The notes beneath the pieces were generated by a model that was not told the origin of the DNA, did no database searches, and worked only from the letters and a program-made list of their open reading frames with translations. From contig VWND01000043.1 of NCBI GenBank assembly GCA_009599575.1, positions 60,061-124,060 of the forward strand: a DNA stretch of 64,000 nucleotides. The letters run 5' to 3'. The position numbers were made by a program, and so were the translations under genes. The stretch is from Blumeriella jaapii (lineage: Eukaryota > Ascomycota > Leotiomycetes > Helotiales > Drepanopezizaceae). Shown here in pieces: positions 11,201 through 21,055 of the stretch (positions are counted from its first letter, which is position 1; every line of letters starts with the position of its first letter).

Positions 11201-11730
11201 TTATAACCGAAAAGGAGAAAAGTGTTTATAAGATTATTTATTAATTGTTTTATTATTTTTATTATTTATTATTTTTCCTTTTTATTATATATTGTTTTAT
11301 TGTTTTTGTTTTGCTTTATTTGTATATAATCTAATCGTTTTATTTTATATATATTATTTATTTTTAAGATTTTTTTTTATATTATTTAGGATATTTATTG
11401 TATTTTTTTTTGTTTAATTGTATTTTTGTTTATTAAAACAAAAGCTTTGTATATGTTTGAGCCGCATATTTGATATATTTATATTAATCGTATATTTTAC
11501 GAAAACTATTTTTTATGTATTTTATTATTTGCTACTTTTTGTATTATTTATTTTTTTCGTTATTCTGAACGGATGTTTACCTGAATAGTTATAATTTATT
11601 AAAAAAACAGTATGCGGATTTCCGTGGCTTTTGGATATAAATATTTTATAATTTCCGTACTTTTTTTTAATTATTTTTTAACAAATATAATATATTTTTC
11701 TGATTAATAAACCTATCGATATTATATCGT
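11201..11730 (+). other. AT-rich spacer of M2 between integrase and 3' module
   Basis: About 530 bp of very T-rich sequence, repeated as the reverse complement in M2-a at about 25985-26520. I see no conserved protein motif in it. It may hold signals for expressing the downstream frame. Confidence 0.5.
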
Positions 11731-12440
11731 TTTCTAAGTAAAGCGTTGCTAAATCTGGCAAATTTATTTTTAATTTATTTTGGAACGGAATTATTATACG
11801 CAATTTTTTCGAATTTAAGCAAATATATAATACCGCTATTTTAGATTAATAAGCAGCTTTCGTAAAAACGTTTATAAAGCAATTCGATATAATAATTAAA
11901 AACGTTAACGAATTTTTATTCGATTACGAAAATTTCGTTAAAATTAAATTCGTTCGCAAAAGTTTTAATTACGATAAATTTTTATTAAATTACGACAACG
12001 CTTTAAAAGCCCTCGTCGAAGTACGGAAAGTTCGAAATAATAAAAAAAAAATAACAAATCGAGTTTTACGCTTTTTGCTAAATCAACGAGAAAAAGATAT
12101 TTAAAAATACGTTTTTAGTAAAATTACCGATATTATTTTATTTCGGCATTTCGCTCGCTTTTTCGAAACTATTACTTTTACGAAAAAAAAAGTCTGAATA
12201 TTAAACGCTTATATTTTTAAAACGCAAGCTCTGAAAGTTAATAATTCAAAAGCCCGCAGATTTACAGGCTTTTTTACAACTGTTTGCAAACTGGTCGACG
12301 ATATTATACAATCGTTAGAAAAAGTTTTAATCGGCTGCGAAACCTTAAGTCTGATCTTTTCCCAAAGCAAAAAACTAAGCGTCGCTAAATACGGTATTTT
12401 TATACCGAAAAAAAAAAAACGACGCTATTCCGATATTTTA
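11731..12440 (+). pseudogene. M2-c 3' module, N-terminal domain, unknown
   Basis: Plus-strand frame, same direction as pol. It reads SVAKSGKFIFNLFWNG, then AAFVKTFIKQFDIIIKNVNEF, EKDI at about 12100, and FRHFARFFETITF. The same protein is found on the minus strand of M2-a (about 25985-25290) with only RIP-type differences, so this was a real coding region when the copies formed. It has about 230 codons, looks helical and charged, and has no transmembrane segment or signal peptide that I can see. I do not recognise the family. It stands where some retrotransposons carry an env-like or captured gene, but nothing here looks like an envelope protein. Confidence 0.55.
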
Positions 12441-13150
12441 AATTTACGACGACGAAAAAAACGAAAAAGCTAATATTATTTTCGTTTAATTCGAAAAAAT
12501 ATACGCGGTAGCAATTAATATTTTTAAAATAACTAAAACAATTCGGCGACTTTTATTTTTAATTATCGAAAACGAATCCGAAAACGAAACTAAAAGCGTA
12601 ATAACAAATAACCGCTTATTCGAATACAAAAAATTTATTGTATTTATAAAAACGATTTCGGAAAAAATAAAAACAAAAAACGTAAAAAAGCGCGCCGATA
12701 TTTTCGAAACTTTTTTTGTTCGAAAAAAAAAATTATTTACGTCGCCAGCAAAAAAGGCACCGCGAATGAAAACAGCCGGAAATCGACGCCGAATTATAAA
12801 TTTTAAATTAATTAATAAAAAACGCGACGATTTTACGAAATCAGATTTAAAAAACGCCGGCATTTCGAAAAGAAAAAATTTAAACGATTTTGAATTTGAT
12901 TTTTCGAAATTAAATACGCAAATATTAAAAACGCTTGTTGCGTTTAAAAACGTCGTATTATTATCGCTAATATTTTAGATTTTAATAAAAGTATTTAAAA
13001 TCTCGATTATTATACGATTCGACCGAAAAAGCTTAAAAAGAAATATCGAAGTTATCGCGAAAGAAATTATATAAAAAATATAAGATTAGATTATTTTGTT
13101 TAAAACTTTCGCTTTCGACGACGAAACGATTTAAAAGTTTTATTTCGATA
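12441..13150 (+). pseudogene. M2-c 3' module, low-complexity linker, unknown
   Basis: The frame continues with charged, Ser/Thr/Asn/Lys-rich sequence. ENESENETKSVITNN lies at about 12570-12610, followed by KNVKKRADIFETFF. The 33-bp palindrome follows (FTSPAKKAPRM), then KKRDDFTKSDLKN and KLNTQILKT. It is probably a disordered linker between two folded domains. M2-a has the same linker, including the palindrome, at about 24750-25290. No enzyme motif is visible. Confidence 0.5.
12735..12767. repeat. 33-bp coding palindrome in M2-c 3' module
   Basis: Same 33-bp near-palindrome as elsewhere, translated here as FTSPAKKAPRM in the module's linker. The cognate site in M2-a is 24962-24994. The arms have diverged to ATTTACGTCGCCA on one side. 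Confidence 0.72.
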
Positions 13151-14960
13151 CTTTTATATTAAAATCAAATAAATCCGTCAGCTTTTTTTTTTTTTGTTTC
13201 GAACGAAAATTAAATTAAGCTTTTTTCGGAAAATTGCAAATGTAATACGCCGAAGCAAATAAAAAAGATTTTTAAAAACGGTAATCCGTTTTTATTGGAG
13301 CTTTTTTTCGTTGAAAAACTTCGATTTTTTTAATTTCGTTTTTACGAATAACGTTAACGCTAAAAAAAACGGCAAATTCTGCTATTTTTACGTACGTTAT
13401 TACGCGGCGTACTGCGATTTGATTATAAAAAAAAATCGACGTTATCGGCTTCGCTGATCGATTCGCTATTATTAAAAATTCGGATTACGACGTGTTCGAA
13501 ATTAATTTTAATAATTAATTTATATTTCGACGAAAAACTGCGAAAATTATTTAAGCGCGTGCTAAAACTTATTTGAGCTACGCAAATTTTAAAACAGATT
13601 TTAAAGCTTTCAGCGCAATTATAAAATTCGATTAGAACGTAGAAAAATAAAAGCAACGAATATTTCCAAAAGCCGATTTTTCTGGCTTTTTAACCGAAAA
13701 TGTTTTTTAGAATTTATTCGAATTGAATTACGAATTCGTTAATTACGTAGAATTTTACAACGGAAAAAACAAGCCACTGCTGTATTTTATAAAAAAAAAA
13801 GTAGCTATATATAAATATTATTTTCGATTGGTTAAAACCTAAAAAACGCTTATAGTTTTTTTCGCTAATATATTTTATAGTTTTATTTAATAAGCTTTCA
13901 AAATGCACCCCGGCCTTTACCTCGCTGTTTTAATTACTCGGAATATCAAAAACTGCCGCCTCGTGGTATATTTTGACGTTCCGATCGCTTTAGGTTTCGC
14001 TGGCCCCGATCGTATTACAGTTATAAAATTCGATATCGCCGATTTTTAAAAAAAGAAAAAAATCGAAAACTTTACCGACGCTATTTTCGATTATTACGTT
14101 TTGTTTGTATTCGCATATAATTCGGGAATAATCGAAACTTATTTGCAATTATATCACGACGCCAAGCTAATTAAAATTATTCAGAAAAGCCCAGCTTTTT
14201 CGTATTTTAGCGCGTTTAAAACAATGGCTTCGGCTATTTTATCGGATTACGAAACCGAAAGCTACGGAGTAAAAAATAAAATAACTTTTGTTAGCTTTTC
14301 GACTAAACAAAAAGTTTTCGTTAAATTCAGGACCTAAAAAACCGACGGCGCAATACTGGTTTATTCGAATAATTATACGGCGCAGAAATATAAAAATTAT
14401 TTCGAAAACGATAATTCGATAAGCAATCTGATATTATTTGTATTGCGGCGAAAGCAATTATAGCATTTTCGATGATTTCGATTGCAAACGACTATTTCCG
14501 AATTATTTCGAAAAATAGTTTTTTTTACAGGCTTCGGAGCTTTTTTAAAAGCATTCGTCGGCAGATAATCGTAGTCCGATTTATTAGTTTTACGCGAAGC
14601 AAAAGCGTTAATCGGTTTTAATTACGACGAATTAATCGATTATTTTTACGATTTTAATATAAGACTTTTCAGCGCTTTTTGCAAAGCGTGGAACTACGTT
14701 CAGAAGCTGAAATTTAATATTTACGGAGAAAAATCGTGGAAAGTATTCGTCGTAGCGATATTTAATAATATTATCGACGAAAAAGTTATTAAAACGTTTA
14801 TAAGTTTAAACGATATTTCGATTAATATTTTATCGAATTATTTTTTAAAAAAGCAAAATAAACAAAATAATTTAAACGATAAGCGAAACGCTATTTTTTC
14901 GTAAAAGCCAATAGCAAAAAGGCCAAGAACGGGTTAAAAGACCGAAAAAGTATAGAATTA
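13151..14960 (+). pseudogene. M2-c 3' module, C-terminal domain, unknown
   Basis: A long plus-strand frame of about 550 codons, with stops that trace to CAG/CAA. Landmarks are FADRFAIIKNSDYDVFEIN near 13445-13505, MHPGLYLAVLITRN at about 13900, and FVFAYNSGIIETYLQLYHDA at about 14100-14160. Next come KTDGAILVYSNNYTAQKY and LREAKALIGFNYDELIDYFY at about 14600-14650, and finally GEKSWKVFVVAIFNNI. It ends about 120 bp before the 3' LTR. M2-a carries the same frame on the minus strand (about 24430-22860), and an 8- versus 9-A run shows that one break here is a homopolymer slip. I know no family with this combination. Confidence 0.55.
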
Positions 14961-15083
14961 AAAAGTTCGGTTTTTAATTAATTGGTTTTTAGATTATATA
15001 AGATAGATTAAATTGTATTTATTAAAGTTATGTTTTTTTTTGGTTGTAATTAAAAACGATTACGTATATTATTTGGGACAGAA
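14961..15083 (+). other. M2-c region before 3' LTR with polypurine tract
   Basis: A short noncoding tail. GGGACAGAA at about 15075-15083, directly before the LTR, is the likely plus-strand primer (polypurine tract). Confidence 0.5.
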
Positions 15084-15350
15084 TATAAAACGGTAATATT
15101 TTGTATTAATAAAAGTTGGTAGTTTTAGTTATAATCGAGGCATAGATTTCTTCGAAACCCCCTGCTATTGATTATTTTTAACAGGTATAAAAGTAAGGCA
15201 CCTTTTTAAATAGTATTATAAGCACGCAGTTTAATTTATACTTTTATTTATTTTTCTTTTTCTTTTTTCAGTTTTTTCTAGGAATTTCCTAGACTATTTT
15301 ACCCACCGACATATGGCCGTATCAGTCTGGTTTTCCTACCTACTTTTACA
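15084..15350 (+). repeat. M2-c 3' LTR
   Basis: 267 bp, starting TATAAAACGG (altered TGTAAAACGG) and ending CTTTTACA. It has a TATAAAAG box at 15186-15193. It is close to the LTRs at 22386, 33417 and 57439. It is one of the better-preserved stretches of the neighbourhood. Confidence 0.9.
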
Positions 15351-15359
15351 ACCGTTTTA

Positions 15360-16320
15360 ACCGTAGAATAAAAAATAACCGTTATATTTTAGAAATCGAT
15401 TAGCAAAAACGATAAAGTTTTTTCGATAAAACTAACCGTTTTAATAATTTTGTTAATCCGAGTTTTAAAAACGGAAAACCACGCAGTTAAAACGTTCGCG
15501 TCGGCCGAAATGCATAACGTGCTGATTGCGTAGCATCGATAGCAACGAGTTTTAATTAAATTCGATAAACAGTCGTAGTTTAAGTTTTCAATTGTTTTGC
15601 GAATAATATAGGTTATATAAAAAATAAAGTTGAAAGGCTCAGAAATAGCAGGCTTTTTGGCCTTAATACGAACGCGTTTTAAAAAACGATTATCGTCGTT
15701 ATTTTTATTTTTATTTTTTTCGCTTTAATAATTTTCGGCCGCTTTTTTTTCAGAAGCGCTAATGTTTTGCTTTTTTTTTCCGGAAATGCTATCAGAACCG
15801 AAACTATCGCTAATAGCTTTTTTACCGCCGGCAGCGTTTCCGCCATTTTTTTGAAGCGTTATATCGGTATTTTCGAAGCTAGGCAAATATAAATTTCCGA
15901 AAAAACCGTTTAAAAACGAAATATCGAAAAGGTCGCTTTTTTCGAAAAAGTCAAAAAAAAACGAATTGGCCGAAAAGGTCGATTGATTACGCAAAATAAA
16001 TTTCGCAAAACTTCGATTGCGTAAGCGCCGAAAATTGAAAGTTCGAAAAGCTGAATTAACTAATCGCGTAAAGTTACGCGAACGATTTTTTTTAAATCTA
16101 AAAAAGGTTATATCGATGTTTTTAATCAAAATAATAAAGCTTGAATTTATTAGAAAACTGGTGGAAAAATGAAAAAATTAAGGTTTTCAAAAGCGACGAA
16201 ACGTTTATTTAAGCTAAATTGGCTTTATTTACGCTTCGTAACGATAAAAAATATAAACAAATTATATAAATATTATTATATCGCGTTACGGCCGTATTCG
16301 GACGATAAAAGGATTTTGCC
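15360..16320 (-). pseudogene. Degraded frame, possible gag, unknown
   Basis: Minus-strand frame whose clearest part (15725-16129) reads FRRLRNRSFAKFILRNQS, then LFDISFLNGFFGNLYLPSF, and LQKNGGNAAGGKKAISDSFG. It continues with SEKNKNKNNDDNRF. It is rich in Ser, Asn, Lys and Gly towards the end and resembles a disordered nucleocapsid-like or linker region, but no zinc knuckle or other diagnostic motif is present. Upstream of it, on the same strand, is the LTR-like segment, which would make it the first gene of an element. It could equally be an unrelated host gene remnant. Confidence 0.35.
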
Positions 16321-16368
16321 GCGCTTTGAAAATAGCTGATCGCCGGATTAGCAATCAGCTAAAGGATA

Positions 16369-16671
16369 TGTTGCGTTATATTTACATTTTTTTATTTCTT
16401 TTTATTTTTTTTGTTTTAGATTTATTTTTTTTGTACGCTTTTAGTAGTTAGATGTTTTTGAAGCTCGAAAAGGCTCGTAGTCACGTGATAACGAGCTTTT
16501 TCGGAGATTAGTTTTTTCGAGCGATTGATTAAGCGAGTCCGAATCTTTCGTCTTCTGCGGAAAGTTCGCCAGTCAGACTTAGAATAATATAAGTAACATT
16601 TTACTGCATACAATTTATCCGTCCCAGCCTCCGGTGAGGGTTCCTACCGACTATTCGGCTATGCACGACAA
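16369..16671 (-). repeat. LTR-like segment with E-box
   Basis: On the minus strand it begins TGTCGTGCATAGCC and ends ACGCAACA, 303 bp. It keeps far more CpA and GG/CC than its flanks, which is typical of LTRs in this window. It has a TCACGTGA E-box at 16481-16488, like the M4 LTRs. No partner copy and no target duplication are visible, so it may be the 5' LTR for the frame on its left or the 3' LTR for the frame on its right. Confidence 0.4.
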
Positions 16672-16689
16672 AAATTAAACGTGTTAGCT

Positions 16690-17450
16690 TTATTCGATAT
16701 CGTAATAAAACGGCTTGCTTTTCGTATCGTTATAAAAATTTTTAAAAAACGGTTTTTAAAATAGTTCGTAAAATCGGTTATTAATTAATTAGCAAACATA
16801 TAGCAACGTTTTATTTTCTTATCGGCTTCGACCGAAATTTCGATCCGGGCGTACTTTTAATAAAGCCAAGCTTTCAGTAAAATCTAATTTATAAATTTAT
16901 CGATTTTTAAAAGATTTTTGAAATAAATACGAATATATGCGATTTTTCTTTTAATAAAATCTGAAAAATAGTTTCTGGCGGTTAAAGCTTGCAGATCCGA
17001 ACGGAAAATGCTTTTTTTTTTGGCAAAATAATCTTTTATTTCTAATAGCTAATATTTAATATCGTTTTTAAAAAAAATAAAAACCGGTAAAAGTTTTAAT
17101 TTAAAAGAATCTTTGTATCGTTAGGATAAATAGCTAATAAAAGAAAAATTTGCGAATTTTACTTCCGGGATAATCGGTTTTTTTTTAGGCTTTGTGAAAA
17201 TTGTAAACGAAATAAAAATAATAATAAACCCAAAAGATTTTAATAATTAGTTAATAAGTTTTTAATAAAAATAAAATTGCGATAAATATCGAAAATATTC
17301 GGGTTTTCTGATGGCGCTAAAGCTTTGGCCAAAAATCGTTAAAGTTTTATTTGTTAAGCTTTTATAGCTGCAAGCTTTGCTTTTATCGTTTTGTTTTTTT
17401 CGCGCTCGGCTTTCAGTTGGGCTTTTACGCGCGAAAAAGCTTCGGAGCGA
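16690..17450 (-). pseudogene. Degraded minus-strand frame, unknown
   Basis: A frame of about 250 codons with RIP-type stops. It reads RARKKQNDKSKACSYKSL, GQSFSAIRKPEYF, QLLEIKDYFAKKKKHF, and LALLKVRPDRNFGRSR. The composition is charged and Ser/Gln/Arg-rich. I do not recognise it. It ends just before the LTR-like segment at 16671. Confidence 0.3.
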
Positions 17451-18120
17451 AAAAAAAATAATCGTTAAAATCGTTTGTTAATAGCTTTGTTAACGAATAG
17501 AACTTGTAAAATAGATTGTAAAAGAAAAAAAAAAGATAAGAAAAATAAAAAGCTATCGTTCGTCTATTGGTTTTGTTTTTCGTTTTAAATGGTTATATTC
17601 GTAATATTTTTCGGTACTTAATAATATTGCGTTGCTCGAATTAAAGTTTGGAATTAAAACGTGTTTTTTTTCGCCCAGAATTTATCGAATTCTTTTTTTC
17701 GTTATAAATTAATTATAAAGCTAATCGGTTTTTTACCGAAATTTAAAACTTTAAATATACGGAATTAAACGAAAGTAAAAGTGAATGCTTGCTGGCCGGT
17801 TTTAAAAAAAAAATTCAGATTGTTACGGGAATATTTGCAAATTAAAAAGCAAACGGTGCATTTATTAATATATTAAATTTTAAAAATTTAATAAAATACG
17901 AAAAGTTCGTTTGGTTATATTTCAGAACCGCTAAGTCGCGCTTACTTCGGGGTTTCGGTAAAGCTTCGGCTGTTGGCCGAAAGCCAAGTCCCGAAGCTAT
18001 TAGGTAAGGTCTTGGCCTTGGGTCGGGAACCATGAGCCGTGCCCTCTGACAGTATAATTGCTGGTGGTGTTGGATTAAGGTTTGGGCACGGACCACCTCG
18101 GCCACTAGGCCTCGCGTTAA

Positions 18121-18158
18121 GTCACGTGACCCATAAGCGCAACCCATTGTATATAAAG
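18121..18158 (+). promoter_or_regulatory. M4 LTR promoter: E-box palindrome plus TATA box
   Basis: GTCACGTGAC is a perfect 10-bp palindrome containing CACGTG, the core bound by bHLH factors. TATATAAAG follows 20 bp downstream. Both keep their spacing in the second M4 LTR (62530-62539 on the other strand), while surrounding bases vary. Confidence 0.6.
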
Positions 18159-18167
18159 TTCGCGACC

Positions 18168-18185
18168 CCGAGCATTTTAGCTCGG
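18168..18185 (+). other. Hairpin just downstream of M4 TATA box
   Basis: CCGAGC, a 6-nt loop, then GCTCGG. It begins about 10 bp after the TATA box, so it would lie at or near the transcript's 5' end (R region). The same stem with a different loop sequence is at 62475-62492. Confidence 0.55.
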
Positions 18186-18257
18186 TGTTTTTTTTTCAAT
18201 TTATATGCGTACTTTTTGATTTATATTATCCCGATTATTTTCAAGCTAGCTATAATA

Positions 18258-20000
18258 TAAAAAAAAACTAAATAACTTCCGCTGAAAAGCTTTGTATTTA
18301 CGGTTAAAAACTCGATCTGCTTTTGCAATTCGAACTTTTTTCAGGCCGCCCGTACCGACGTTTATTTATCGGTGTTTTAATCAGAATTTTTTTTTATTAA
18401 TTTTGTTTTTAAAAAAAGCTGGAATTTTTTTTATTATTAATTCGATTTGCTTTTGCAATTCGAATCGCCTTTTTTTAATATATCTTATGCTTTTTTTATA
18501 AATCGACGCGGCATTCGAGAACGAACGCAATTCGTACGATTCGGCTTCGAATCAGCATTTTCATTTTCTGCTTTCGCCTTTGGCGCTTTCGAATTTCCAT
18601 TCGTTTCAGATTTTTTCGACGATTTTAGCAGCGAGTTTTATTTTACGATTTTTCTACCGAATTATAATTATTTGCAGCCGATTTATTTGCTAAATCCTTT
18701 CGTTTTACGATCGAATTTAAAATCGAATTATACGACGCTGATATTTTAGTATTTTCAAACCGACGAATGCTTTTAAACCGACTGCTTAGCATATTTGCTA
18801 ACGCTAAAGGATTTACTGCGGCCTAACAGCTTTAAATCGCTTAAATAATCGCTTAAACTATTGCCGCCGCTCGCTTTCCAGCCTTTTTCGCTAATATCGC
18901 CCGCGACGCTTTTTTTTTATTTCGAGTTTCGCGCGTTTTTACGACGGATTTTTAATTAATTTCCGAATATTATTTTTCCGTTTTCGACCTAGCCATTTTT
19001 CGAATCGAATTATTTAAAATCAAATACTTTCGTTACGTTTTTAGCGATTATTAAAAAAAGATTAAATATAACGTATAAAAAATAAATATAAAACTGTTTA
19101 TTAAAAAATACTTAAAATTTTTATATAAAATATAAATTAAACCAAAGCATATTTTAAATATATTATTAAAAAAGCAAAAACTATTATTTTAAAACATTTA
19201 AACTTCGAGTTTTATAACCAAGCCTAATCGGCTCGAAACGTTTTTCGCATTTTTAATCAGCGCTTTTTTAATTACAATCGCGTTTAATCTGCTAAATTGC
19301 AATATAATAAGCTTTATATAAACAACGGTCAGATTTATAATAACTTTCGTTTTTTGTTTATTTGCTACGCAATTATTAGTAAAATTGCTAAAAACCGTTG
19401 GTTCGAAAATATATGCGAAAAAGTTATTTTTATTTTTAAATACGATTTTCGAATAAAAAAATATAAAATAAATAATAATTATACTGTTTTGGACGAGTTT
19501 TTGGCCGTTGCGGATAAAAAGTTACGTAATATCCGAATTAAAAAAATGGCTTTTGCCCGTCGTATAAGCTATTTTTCTTTTGCTATAGCTTTGCTAATTA
19601 AATTTTTAGGCGTACTTTCGGTATTTTTAAAGCTTTTTAGCGTTTTACTTTTTTAGCTTTTTTTGTTCGCATAGCTTTTCTTTTTTTTAGCAGAAATTTT
19701 TACGAGCGTATAGCTGTTACTTTTGCTATTTTCGGTTTTTTTTGCTTAGCTGCGCGGTTTCCAAGCGCTTATTATAATTACGGCAAATCCGGCTATTTCG
19801 CAAATGTTTGCTTCGACGCTAAGTTTAATCGCAAAATCGCCGAAATAGCTATCGACGAAAAGCAAAAGGATTTATTAAAAAACTTTTAAATCGTAGCAAA
19901 AATTTTTATTATAGCAAAAAATTCGATTTATAAAAAGATTTAAAATTTGATTAACGCTTTTTAATAAAAAAGCGATAGTTTTTAATTTTTATAAAATTAA
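18258..20000 (+). pseudogene. gag: M4 copy 1 gag region
   Basis: The region between the 5' LTR and protease must contain gag. A plus-strand frame can be followed in pieces: NERNSYDSASNQHFHF near 18520, then RPRRFFFISSFARFYDGF at about 18900. After that come QYNKLYINNGQIYNNF and VLDEFLAVADKKLRNIR at about 19300-19560. No zinc knuckle is visible and I could not recognise the capsid fold, so the gag call rests on position. Stops are frequent. Confidence 0.45.
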
Positions 20001-20029
20001 TACGCAATAAATTATATATTAAAACATTT

Positions 20030-20400
20030 GCATATATCGATAGCGAAGCTAATATTTTCGATGCGATTAAAACTTTTTTAGCGTATTAATTTTCTTAACG
20101 TTTCGGAATAAGTTTTATTCGGCTGCATAAATCTATTATATTTATCGGTTATAATAGCGAGCCGGAAAAGCTTATTTTTTCTGTTATTTTTCTTTTTTTT
20201 ACGATTAACCGACGTCGTATAAATTTATTTTTTTTAATTATAAATCTAGGCTTTACCGACGTTTTTATTAATCGCAAATTTTTATAATACTACGATTTAA
20301 AACAAGCGTACGGCCAAGGAAAAAACAAAATAAAATGGCCATTCGATATATATTTTTTTTTTTTTTTAACAAATAGTTATTCGTCGATTTTAATTAGCGA
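20030..20400 (+). pseudogene. M4 copy 1 retropepsin-like protease
   Basis: A plus-strand frame reads DSEANIFDAIKTF, ISFIRLHKSIIFIGYNSEPEK, then FTINRRRINLFFLIINLGF, TDVFINRKFL, YYDLKQAYGQGKNKIKWPF. This follows the layout of Ty3/Gypsy aspartic proteases: DSGA active site (here DSEA), a flap, the LG(S/T)TDVILGRKWL region and a following W-P-F. The glycine of DSG is lost by a G-to-A change. It would process the polyprotein. Confidence 0.68.
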
Positions 20401-21055
20401 AAAAAGCCTAAAATGCTTAGTCGCATATATTAAAAAAATGCAAACAAACGAAACAGCGTAATAAAAGTTTTATATATTTTTATTAATATTTTTATTACGA
20501 TCAAAAAGGCTTATTTAAGCTTTGGAGCTGGTAAATCTTTTATATTTATACGAGAATTTAAAAGCAGTTTGCATAAAATAAAAAAGTTTTTTATTGGCAG
20601 CTTTGAACCGATCAAGCCGGTTTTTCCAACCGTGCTAATTATTTTTTTTACTTTTAATTGCAATATCAGCTGTATTTCCGCTTTTGCATTTAGCGCTTTA
20701 CAAATACGTTACGAAAAGCGAATGCGAGCCGCGAAAAAAAAAAATTATTATTATTCAGCGACTGCACGTTTATTGCTTTTGTGTATAATATAAATAAAAA
20801 ACGTTTCCGTTGTACGAAAATCGCCGAATTTAAAAAAAATTATACAATTCGCGATAATAAAAAGTATTTTTGTTCTCGACGCTTTGCAAGCCAAATATAA
20901 CGATAATATAATCTTTGTAAAAAAGCTTTTTTTAATTTAATATTCGAAGTTCGAAAAACTTTTTTACAAACAGAAAAACGATAAGCTCGCTTTTCGCCGC
21001 TTCGGTATAAATTATAAAATATATTTTGCCACGGAAAATACGCTTTTTATAAAAT
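20401..21055 (+). pseudogene. pol: M4 copy 1 linker and start of reverse transcriptase
   Basis: After the protease comes a poorly readable linker. From about 20820 the frame gives IAEFKKIIQFAI, YNDNIIFVKKLF, then YSKFEKLFYKQKNDKLAFRR. This resembles the segment before RT in chromoviruses (YxEFxDLF...LPPHRPxDHxI). The gene is cut at about 21055. Confidence 0.6.

Larger units (their letters stand above)
11087..15350 (+). mobile_element. M2-c: 3' part of M2 element, plus orientation
   Basis: It begins in the acidic integrase tail (NDSDQSDYISKKK), matching M2-a near 26600-26640. It then carries an AT-rich spacer, the 3' extra coding module and a 267-bp LTR at 15084-15350. M3 is inserted at 11086/11087, so the 5' two-thirds of M2-c, if present, lie left of the window. 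The part from 11087 is collinear with M2-a from about 26640 down to 22386. Confidence 0.85.
15351..17820 (-). mobile_element. Unclassified minus-strand unit between M2-c and M4
   Basis: This 2.5-kb stretch matches no other part of the window. It contains two minus-strand degraded frames (15360-16320 and about 16690-17450) either side of a less-mutated 303-bp segment bounded by TGT...ACA (16369-16671) that looks like an LTR. It is probably a retroelement fragment into which M2-c and M4 inserted. With only one LTR-like segment and no recognised enzyme domain, this stays an inference. Confidence 0.4.
17821..18257 (+). repeat. M4 copy 1 LTR (5')
   Basis: It begins TGTTACGG and ends AGCTAGCTATAATA (altered AGCTAGCTGTGACA). 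The stretch from about 18050 matches the LTR at 62403-62663. The first 220 bp differ from that copy, so this start is less certain. It contains GTCACGTGAC at 18121-18130, a TATATAAAG box at 18150-18158, and a hairpin at 18168-18185. Confidence 0.7.
17821..21055 (+). mobile_element. M4 copy 1: 5' half of a chromovirus, plus orientation
   Basis: It runs from a probable 5' LTR (17821-18257) through a gag region and a protease (20030-20360) to the sequence just before reverse transcriptase. It then stops at about 21055, where M1 gag sequence begins at a shared TATAATTTTTGCG. RT, RNase H, integrase and the 3' LTR are missing. The LTR's downstream half is shared with M4 copy 2 at 62403-62663. Confidence 0.72.

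Noticed and set aside
16618..16668. Conserved-looking GC-rich string suggestive of an RNA gene
   Set aside because: I could not fold it as a tRNA or match it to rRNA; its position at the end of a TGT...ACA-bounded segment fits an LTR end better.
17842..18147. Overlapping open frames on both strands (17842-18147 minus, 18039-18260 plus) in a GC-richer patch
   Set aside because: They fall within the M4 LTR; the GC-rich sequence simply has fewer stops. The analogous frame in the other M4 LTR (62391-62648) confirms this.
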